This document shows positions 54,473-64,000 of a stretch of DNA of 64,000 bases, piece after piece (positions within the stretch are counted from its first letter, which is position 1; every line of letters begins with the position of its first letter). The notes beneath the pieces are model-generated. The model saw nothing but the letters and a program-made list of their open reading frames with translations, searched no databases and was not told the DNA's origin. This stretch comes from Phormidium tenue FACHB-1052 (GTDB lineage: Bacteria > Cyanobacteriota > Cyanobacteriia > Phormidesmidales > Phormidesmidaceae). The DNA is taken from contig NZ_JACJQN010000012.1 of NCBI RefSeq assembly GCF_014696675.1, positions 62,001-126,000 of the forward strand, read 5' to 3'. The translations under genes and the position numbers were made by a program.

Positions 54473-55600
54473 CTAGCCGTCGCGGCTGGGAGCCGCCGGT
54501 AGGGTGAAATAAAAGGTGCTGCCCTGGCCCGGCTGCGACTCCACCCAGATGCGGCCACCGTGGCGCTCGACAATCTTTTGACAGGTGGCCAGGCCAATGC
54601 CGCTGCCGGGGTAGCTCTGGGCGTCGTGGAGGCGGTGAAAGGCCTCAAAAATCTGCCCCAGGTGCTCGGCCTCAATGCCAATGCCGTTGTCGTGAATGCT
54701 AAATTGCCAGACCTGAGATAGGGGTTCCACCGCCAGCGTAATCTGGGGCACCGCACCGGGCTGCACAAACTTTAGGCCGTTGCTAATCAAGTTTTGAAAT
54801 AGCTGCATGAGCTGCACTTCATTGCCCATCACGGTGGGCAGATCGCCATAGCGCAGCTGCGCCCGCGACTCGGTCAGGGCCACCTTGAGATTGAGCATCA
54901 CCTGGTCGAGCAGGGCGTTGCCGTCCACCGGGGCAAAGGTGGGCTGGGCCTGCCCCGCCTGGGCGTAGGCCAGCCAGTCTTGAATCATCTGCTGCATGCG
55001 ATCGCTGGCCTCCAGAATGCTCTTGAGGTAAGGCTGAGCCGGTGACTGCTGCACCGCGGGGCAGGTGAGCCCAATCAGCTTGGTGTAGCCCAAAATGCTC
55101 TGCAACGGCTGCTGCAAATCGTGGGACACCACCGACGCAAACTGCTCTAGCTCTCGGTTAGAGCGCACCAGCTCTTCGTTTTGAGCCACCAGCTGAGCCT
55201 GAAGCCGCCGCAGCTCGAGCTGGTGGGCAATGCGGGCCAGCACCTCCGCCTCCTGAAACGGCTTGGTGATGTAGTCGGCTCCGCCAGCGGCAAAGGCCTT
55301 GACCTTATCGATCGCATCGTCGAGGGCGCTGATAAAAATCACCGGAATGGCCTGGGTTTGGGGATCGGCCTTCAGCCGCTGGCAGACCTCATAGCCGCTC
55401 ATCTCCGGCATTTTGATGTCGAGCAAAATCAGGTCGGGGGGGACGGCCTGGGCTGCAGCGATCGCCCACTGGCCGGTCAAAGCCTTGCGCACCCCCAGCT
55501 GATGCCGCCCCAGCATCGCCGACAGCAGCCGCAGATTGTCGGGAGTATCGTCAACAATCAAGATGTCGCCCTTGACGACCGCATCGTTAGGGGCAGTCAT
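54473..55600 (-). CDS. receiver-histidine kinase (response-regulator-coupled kinase)
   Basis: This 375-residue protein has an N-terminal receiver (about 11-128; DILIVDDTPDN, phospho-acceptor Asp61 in LLDIKMPEMSG, Lys in ITKPF). A coiled coil to residue 150, then a HisKA domain with His160 (VVSHDLQQPLQSILGY), and an ATPase domain with HDNGIGIEAEHLGQIFEAF and GSGIGLATCQKIV complete it. It has no sensor domain of its own. The start is ATG 55600, 144 bp after the large kinase at 55745, and its stop is 34 bp before the 1703-residue kinase, so the three are probably cotranscribed. Confidence 0.94.
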   Translation of the reverse strand: MTAPNDAVVKGDILIVDDTPDNLRLLSAMLGRHQLGVRKALTGQWAIAAAQAVPPDLILLDIKMPEMSGYEVCQRLKADPQTQAIPVIFISALDDAIDKVKAFAAGGADYITKPFQEAEVLARIAHQLELRRLQAQLVAQNEELVRSNRELEQFASVVSHDLQQPLQSILGYTKLIGLTCPAVQQSPAQPYLKSILEASDRMQQMIQDWLAYAQAGQAQPTFAPVDGNALLDQVMLNLKVALTESRAQLRYGDLPTVMGNEVQLMQLFQNLISNGLKFVQPGAVPQITLAVEPLSQVWQFSIHDNGIGIEAEHLGQIFEAFHRLHDAQSYPGSGIGLATCQKIVERHGGRIWVESQPGQGSTFYFTLPAAPSRDG

Positions 55601-55744
55601 GGCATCCCTCCCGCCTCGATCTTAGACACCGTGCACCTCCGTTCTTTAATTCGTTTTCGTTTTCGTTCTACCGATTGCCATCTCAGCCCCAGCCTGTCGA
55701 GCGCTGCTAGGATCAACCCAGCCGGGGGCAAGCAACGTCTAACC

Positions 55745-59998
<4,254 letters not shown>

Positions 59999-60442
59999 TA
60001 GAGCAAGACCAATGTAGCCAAGATTCCCGATTTAGAGGGGTTTCACCCAAAAATGGGCGAACCACTAGGGCAACGACGGGGAATTTGGTTTGGAGCCTCA
60101 AGCCTCTCCCAGGTCAGCTACGCCACCACCGTACCTAACCCGTAGCCATCGGGGAGGGGGGTTAATCCCCCTCCCCGACGACCTGTCTTACCCCAGGGCG
60201 GCCCTTGGCGGTCAAGCTAAGCCTCCCTAGGGCAGGGTATAGACAATCGGACGGAACTCCTGCTCCCTTGATTTGACGCTGTCTTGGGAACATATTCATA
60301 GTGGATGGCAACTGTGACAACAGCGTGAACACCAGCAGCGGCAAACCGATCAAGCTGGGGCGGGGCGATGATCTAAGACGGAAATTCTGCGATCGCGGCG
60401 GGCATTCTAAGCTACGCTATCCCTGCGACGGCTGAAGCCACC
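59999..60442. other. 444-bp divergent regulatory region between the kinase series and the response regulator
   Basis: No gene is evident. It contains a perfect GC-rich hairpin at 60149-60178 and ends with CTGCGACGGCTGAAGCCACC before the regulator ATG. Both transcription units should start here. Confidence 0.6.
60149..60178. other. perfect GC-rich hairpin in the divergent kinase/regulator spacer
   Basis: Twelve-base arms TCGGGGAGGGGG and CCCCCTCCCCGA enclose GTTAAT. No T tract follows on either strand, so it is not a simple terminator. It could be an operator, an attenuating structure or an untranslated-region hairpin. Confidence 0.7.
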
Positions 60443-62371
60443 ATGAAAATTCTTCTAGTCGACGACGACGAGGTCTTAATCGAGCGGCTGACCAGCGATC
60501 TAGCCGCCCAGCACTATGTCGTCGACACCACCACCGACGGGCTCTTGGGCTGGGAGTATGCCCGGTCTGCCCCCTACGATCTGATTGTTTTAGACATTGA
60601 CCTGCCGGGTTTAGACGGGCTATCACTGTGTCGTCGGCTGCGCCAGACGGGCTATGCCGGGGCAATTTTAATGCTAACGGGGCGCGGCAGCAACGATGAC
60701 AAAGTCGAAGGGCTCAATGCCGGTGCCGACGACTACTTGGTTAAACCCTATACCCTGACCGAGCTGACCGCCCGCCTGCGCGCACTGCTGCGCCGCCCGA
60801 CGGTGATGAGTAGCCCCACGCTGCACTGGGGCCAGCTCCAGTGCGACCCTAACGCAAATCTGGTGACGGTGGCAGACCAGACAGTGGTGCTTTCCCCCAA
60901 GGAGTATGGGCTGCTGGAGCTGCTGCTGCGCCACCCCGATCGCATTTTTAGCAACACGGTGCTGTTAGAACGGCTGTGGAGCGCCGACGAGTCCCCTGGA
61001 GAAGAAACCATTCGCACCCACATTAAGCGGCTGCGGCGCAAGCTCAAGCAGGCCGGGGCCGACGACATGATCGAGAACGTCTACGGCATGGGCTATCGTC
61101 TCAGGCCTGCCCCACCGGCCACCGAGCCAGAGTTGCCCCAGCCCGCCCCCGCCCCAGAGCAGGCAAAAGCAGAGGCCGCCCGAGCGGCGGCGATCGCCGC
61201 CTTTGACCAGTTTCGGCCCATTATTGGCGATCGCATGGCCGCCCTGCGCCGAGCAGTTGCCGCCCTAAACCAACCTCCCCTAACCGAGGAAGTGCGGTCA
61301 CAGGCCCAGGGGGCCGCCCACAAGCTGGCTGGTTCCCTGGGCCTGTTTGGTTTGACCTCAGGCTCGCACCTAGCCCGCCGCCTCGAAGACTGGCTCACAC
61401 AGCCCAATGCCGCCCAGCGAGCTGATTTTATTGCCCTAGTCGATCAGCTCGATGCTCAGCTGGCTGCCGGGCCTGGAGAGAGCTTCGAACCCTCCGGTGG
61501 GTCAGACGTCGTGCCGCTGACCGTGCCGTCTCGCCCCAGCGATACCCGGCATCGGGTGCTAGCCGTTGACGACGACCCGCTGATTTTGGCTCAGCTCCAG
61601 CGCCTGCTGCCCCCCTGGGGTCTCGACGTGGTGATGCTCAGTGACCCCCGCCAGACCTGGGTCGCCCTGGAGGCCAGCCCTCCCGACCTGTTGCTGCTCG
61701 ATCTGGATATGCCCCACCTAAGGGGCGTAGATCTCTGTCGGCAGCTGCGCCAGCAGGAGCGCTGGCAGACCCTGCCAATTTTGTTTCTCACCGCCTGCCG
61801 TGAGCCCACTGCCGTCTACGAACTCTACCAGGCTGGAGCTGACGACTATCTGCCCAAGCCCATTCTGGAGCCGGAGTTGGTCAACCGCTTGTTTCAGCGG
61901 CTAGAGCGGGGTCGCCTGCTGCAAACTCTAGCGGGCACTGACCCGCTTACCGGCCTGGCCAACCGCCGTAAGGGCACCATTGAGTTTGAGCTGCTACTGC
62001 ACCTGGCCCACCGCTACCCGCAGCCCCTCAGCCTGGTGCTACTGCACCTAAGCCCTGATCTAGCCTCAGCAAAGGATTTAATGGTGGCGCTGGCGGCATT
62101 GCTGCCGACCCTGACTCGCCGGGGCGATGCGATCGCCCGCTGGAGCAATCAAGAAATTTTGATTGGAGCGCTGGCCCCCACCTGGCCCTCCCCCCAGGAG
62201 GCGCTGGGGCCACCCCTAGCCCAGTTCTGGGCCGATAGGCTACGCTCAAGCCCAGACAATCTGGGCCGGCCCCTAGGCCTACAGTTGGGCGCGGCCACCT
62301 TTCCCACCGATGGCCATACCCTAGACCGCCTATACCAACAGGCGACTCACCGCCTGGTCTCCCTGGTCTAA
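60443..62371 (+). CDS. REC-wHTH-Hpt-REC-degenerate GGDEF response regulator
   Basis: This is a 642-residue regulator. An N-terminal receiver (1-112) has Asp51 in VLDIDLPGLDG and Lys101. An OmpR-type winged helix (about 125-222) has LSPKEYGLLELLLRHPDRIFS and TIRTHIKRLRRKL. An Hpt domain (about 245-342) carries the phospho-acceptor His293 in QGAAHKLAGSLGLFG. A second receiver (about 370-490) has Asp420. A GGDEF-like domain (about 495-642) has the DPLTGLANRR opening but SNQEI where GGDEF should be. It is divergent from the three kinases and is their obvious phosphorelay partner. Confidence 0.93.
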   Translation: MKILLVDDDEVLIERLTSDLAAQHYVVDTTTDGLLGWEYARSAPYDLIVLDIDLPGLDGLSLCRRLRQTGYAGAILMLTGRGSNDDKVEGLNAGADDYLVKPYTLTELTARLRALLRRPTVMSSPTLHWGQLQCDPNANLVTVADQTVVLSPKEYGLLELLLRHPDRIFSNTVLLERLWSADESPGEETIRTHIKRLRRKLKQAGADDMIENVYGMGYRLRPAPPATEPELPQPAPAPEQAKAEAARAAAIAAFDQFRPIIGDRMAALRRAVAALNQPPLTEEVRSQAQGAAHKLAGSLGLFGLTSGSHLARRLEDWLTQPNAAQRADFIALVDQLDAQLAAGPGESFEPSGGSDVVPLTVPSRPSDTRHRVLAVDDDPLILAQLQRLLPPWGLDVVMLSDPRQTWVALEASPPDLLLLDLDMPHLRGVDLCRQLRQQERWQTLPILFLTACREPTAVYELYQAGADDYLPKPILEPELVNRLFQRLERGRLLQTLAGTDPLTGLANRRKGTIEFELLLHLAHRYPQPLSLVLLHLSPDLASAKDLMVALAALLPTLTRRGDAIARWSNQEILIGALAPTWPSPQEALGPPLAQFWADRLRSSPDNLGRPLGLQLGAATFPTDGHTLDRLYQQATHRLVSLV

Positions 62372-62494
62372 ACGGGCGGTCTCTGGGGTGGGTCGAAACT
62401 GTCTCTTTCGGCCTGAGGTGAGTCATGGCGCTGATGCAAAGGGGCATCGGCGGGTTGTATAGCAGCGAAGGGCTAAAAAGCTGAAATTGCATAA

Positions 62495-62530
62495 AAAAGG
62501 CGGGTCAGCACAACTGCTAACCCGCCTTTT
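62495..62530. terminator. bidirectional terminator between the regulator and desC
   Basis: AAAAGGCGGGTCAGCA and TGCTAACCCGCCTTTT pair with one mismatch around CAAC. The A and T runs on either side let it serve both convergent genes. Confidence 0.85.
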
Positions 62531-62552
62531 GACTACATTGAAACCCAGTGGT

Positions 62553-63374
62553 CTAGCCTTCGGCCAAGTTGCCCAGCTTAACCTTTTTAGCCAGGCCCAC
62601 CTTTTCGAGCAGGCTGATTATCATCCAGGTCATGTCGATTTCCCACCACTCTAGGCCATGGCGAGCCGAATATTGGTAAGCATGATGGTTGTTGTGCCAG
62701 CCTTCACCGTAGGTCAACACGGCTACCCACCAGCAGTTGGTGGATTTGTCGTCGGTGTCGTGGCTGCGGTAGCCAAACTTATGGGTGGCGCTGTTCACCA
62801 GCCAGGTGCAGTGGTAAACCGCCACTAGCCGCACAAAGATGCCCCACAGCACAAAGGGCCAGCCGCCGATGGCATAGAGCACTACGCCAAGGCCAACTTG
62901 CATTAGCAGAAAATACTTTTCGCAGAACATATAGAAGCGATCGTCTTTGATATCGCGGATGAAGCGATCGACTTCGTGGCGAGCGGGCACGTCGCGCAGC
63001 ATCCAGCCCATGTGGCTCCACCAAAAGCCCTTGTTAGAGTCGTGATGGTCGAGACTCTGGTCAGAGTAGGCGTGGTGGTGGCGGTGCAGGCCAACCCACA
63101 TAATCGGGCCATGCTGGCAGGCCAGGGTGCCGCAAAAGACAAAGAAATACTCTAGCCACTTGGGCACCGTAAAGCTGCGGTGAGATACCAGCCGGTGCCA
63201 ACCCAGGGTAATGCCTAGGCAGCCGGTAAACCAGTGGAGCAGCAGCGCTACCCCGATCGCCGCCCAGGAAAAATTAGCGGGCAGAAACGCCAGGGCCGCC
63301 ATGCTGTGGACAAAAATCATGAAGCCAAGGGTGACCCAATCTCGGGACAAACGCTCGGTAGTTACAGCAGTCAT
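62553..63374 (-). CDS. desC: acyl-lipid delta-9 fatty acid desaturase
   Basis: This 273-residue membrane di-iron enzyme introduces the first double bond into acyl chains, using ferredoxin in cyanobacteria. The three histidine boxes are HRLVSH (60-65), HRHHH (97-101) and HNNHH (in GEGWHNNHHAYQYSARHG). The hydrophobic segments before and between the boxes fit the family topology. The length and the GWHRLVSHRSF and WVGLHRHHHAYSDQ sequences place it with the DesC group. Upstream DNA up to 63516 separates it from the divergent PLP gene. Confidence 0.95.
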   Translation of the reverse strand: MTAVTTERLSRDWVTLGFMIFVHSMAALAFLPANFSWAAIGVALLLHWFTGCLGITLGWHRLVSHRSFTVPKWLEYFFVFCGTLACQHGPIMWVGLHRHHHAYSDQSLDHHDSNKGFWWSHMGWMLRDVPARHEVDRFIRDIKDDRFYMFCEKYFLLMQVGLGVVLYAIGGWPFVLWGIFVRLVAVYHCTWLVNSATHKFGYRSHDTDDKSTNCWWVAVLTYGEGWHNNHHAYQYSARHGLEWWEIDMTWMIISLLEKVGLAKKVKLGNLAEG

Positions 63375-63516
63375 GCAAAAATCTCAGAATTTTGGACAAG
63401 CGCCCTAGCAAGAATCCTCGGTAAGAATTTTGCTCAGGCAGAGTAAATGTAGGGGACAATAGTTACCCCTGTTTCTTAACGAAAAAATTTAACCATTGCA
63501 ACAATCAAACCTGATC

Positions 63517-64000
63517 ATGCCCCCCGACTCGACCCTTCTTCCGATTTTTTATGGAATTGACGCCCAGGTCAAGCAAAATCTAGCGCGAGTATTAGGGGCA
63601 TTTCGGCAGCATCGGGTGGGAAGTCATCACTTTAACAGTGTGTCGGGCTACGGCCACGACGATCTGGGGCGCGACACCCTCGATCGCGTCTTTGCCGACG
63701 TCATGCAGGCAGAGGCTGCCCTGGTGCGATCGCAGTTTGTCTCAGGAACCCACGCGATCGCCTGCGCCCTGTATGGCGCGCTGCGCCCTGGAGATGAAAT
63801 GTTGGCCGTAGCAGGCACTCCCTACGACACCCTAGAAGAGGTAATTGGTTTACGGAGCAAAGGCCAGGGATCCTTAGCAGAGTTTGGGGTGTCCTATCGA
63901 GAGTTACCGTTGACCGCTGACTACACCCTCGACTGGGATGCCCTAGCAACAGCAGTGGGGCCAAAGACCCGACTGGTGCACATCCAGCGATCGTGCGGCT
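63517..64000 (+). CDS. methionine gamma-lyase/aluminium-resistance family PLP enzyme (3' end outside window)
   Basis: The frame opens at ATG 63517 (MPPDSTLLPIFYGIDAQVKQ) and stays open to the last base, so only about 160 residues are seen. It shows FRQHRVGSHHFNSVSGYGHDDLGRDTLDRVFADVMQAEAALVR and SGTHAIACALYGALRPGDEML, the opening of the family labelled methionine gamma-lyase or aluminium resistance protein. The PLP lysine lies beyond the window. The physiological role of the cyanobacterial members is not established. Confidence 0.9.
   Translation, partial: MPPDSTLLPIFYGIDAQVKQNLARVLGAFRQHRVGSHHFNSVSGYGHDDLGRDTLDRVFADVMQAEAALVRSQFVSGTHAIACALYGALRPGDEMLAVAGTPYDTLEEVIGLRSKGQGSLAEFGVSYRELPLTADYTLDWDALATAVGPKTRLVHIQRSCG

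Noticed and set aside
54439-54768. Upstream extension of the 1703-residue kinase by 110 residues
   Set aside because: It is the shadow frame of the preceding receiver-kinase gene, with an Arg/Ser/Pro-rich translation and no conservation.

Overview
The window is chromosomal DNA of a cyanobacterium. It carries photosystem II genes psbD and psbC and the photosystem I assembly gene ycf4, is GC-rich, and is densely sprinkled with the HIP1 octamer GCGATCGC. Two glycosyltransferases resembling HpsO and HpsP of hormogonium polysaccharide synthesis point to a filamentous, gliding form, perhaps of the Leptolyngbya/Nodosilinea type; that placement is inference. I see no rRNA, tRNA, transposase, prophage or CRISPR array. 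Both ends cut through PLP-enzyme genes: an Orn/Lys/Arg decarboxylase-family gene on the left and a methionine gamma-lyase/aluminium-resistance-family gene on the right.

Layout. 1-4.4 kb: the partial decarboxylase, a small membrane protein, a beta-ketoacyl-ACP synthase, a lipoprotein cyclophilin and ycf4. 4.8-7.3 kb: psbD-psbC with a 17-bp overlap and a strong terminator. 7.4-11.4 kb: a membrane cluster with a DUF350 protein, an unknown two-TM protein, a 76-aa protein, a membrane-anchored spermidine-synthase-like enzyme and a DUF4178 protein. 11.5-15.4 kb: a DUF6761 protein, hpsP, hpsO and an alpha/beta hydrolase. 15.7-17.8 kb: a tandem pair of paralogues of unknown family. 17.8-24.4 kb: sixA, tex and a large HTH-STAND ATPase-WD40 protein. 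24.8-26.5 kb: a two-gene ABC exporter behind a perfect 23-bp tandem repeat. 26.5-32.1 kb: an NAD cluster (pncB, nadD, an NrtR-like Nudix regulator, nadE) with a DNA methyltransferase in the middle. 32.5-37.1 kb: an NfeD-like small protein, an SH3/peptidoglycan-binding protein, a small membrane protein and argZ. 37.3-43.1 kb: an AT-richer membrane protein, ftsY, nusB, a DUF502 protein and mgtE. 43.3-49.3 kb: a Ser/Thr kinase, cobU, a metallophosphoesterase, a methyltransferase, a helical hypothetical protein and an EamA transporter. 49.3-62.4 kb: three consecutive histidine kinases facing a divergent multidomain response regulator. 62.5-64 kb: desC and the right-hand partial gene.

How the parts work together. 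The NAD genes form a salvage and synthesis block: PncB makes nicotinate mononucleotide, NadD adenylates it, NadE amidates it, and the Nudix-wHTH protein, whose Nudix box is degraded, is probably the repressor. The kinase locus looks like a closed phosphorelay. The kinases carry receiver domains but no visible phosphotransfer histidine, whereas the divergent regulator carries an Hpt domain, two receivers, a DNA-binding domain and a GGDEF domain with a destroyed active site. The 7.4-11.4 kb cluster matches a gene association described around PspA-type membrane stress systems and is the best candidate for a poorly described system, together with the tandem unknown paralogues at 15.7-17.8 kb.
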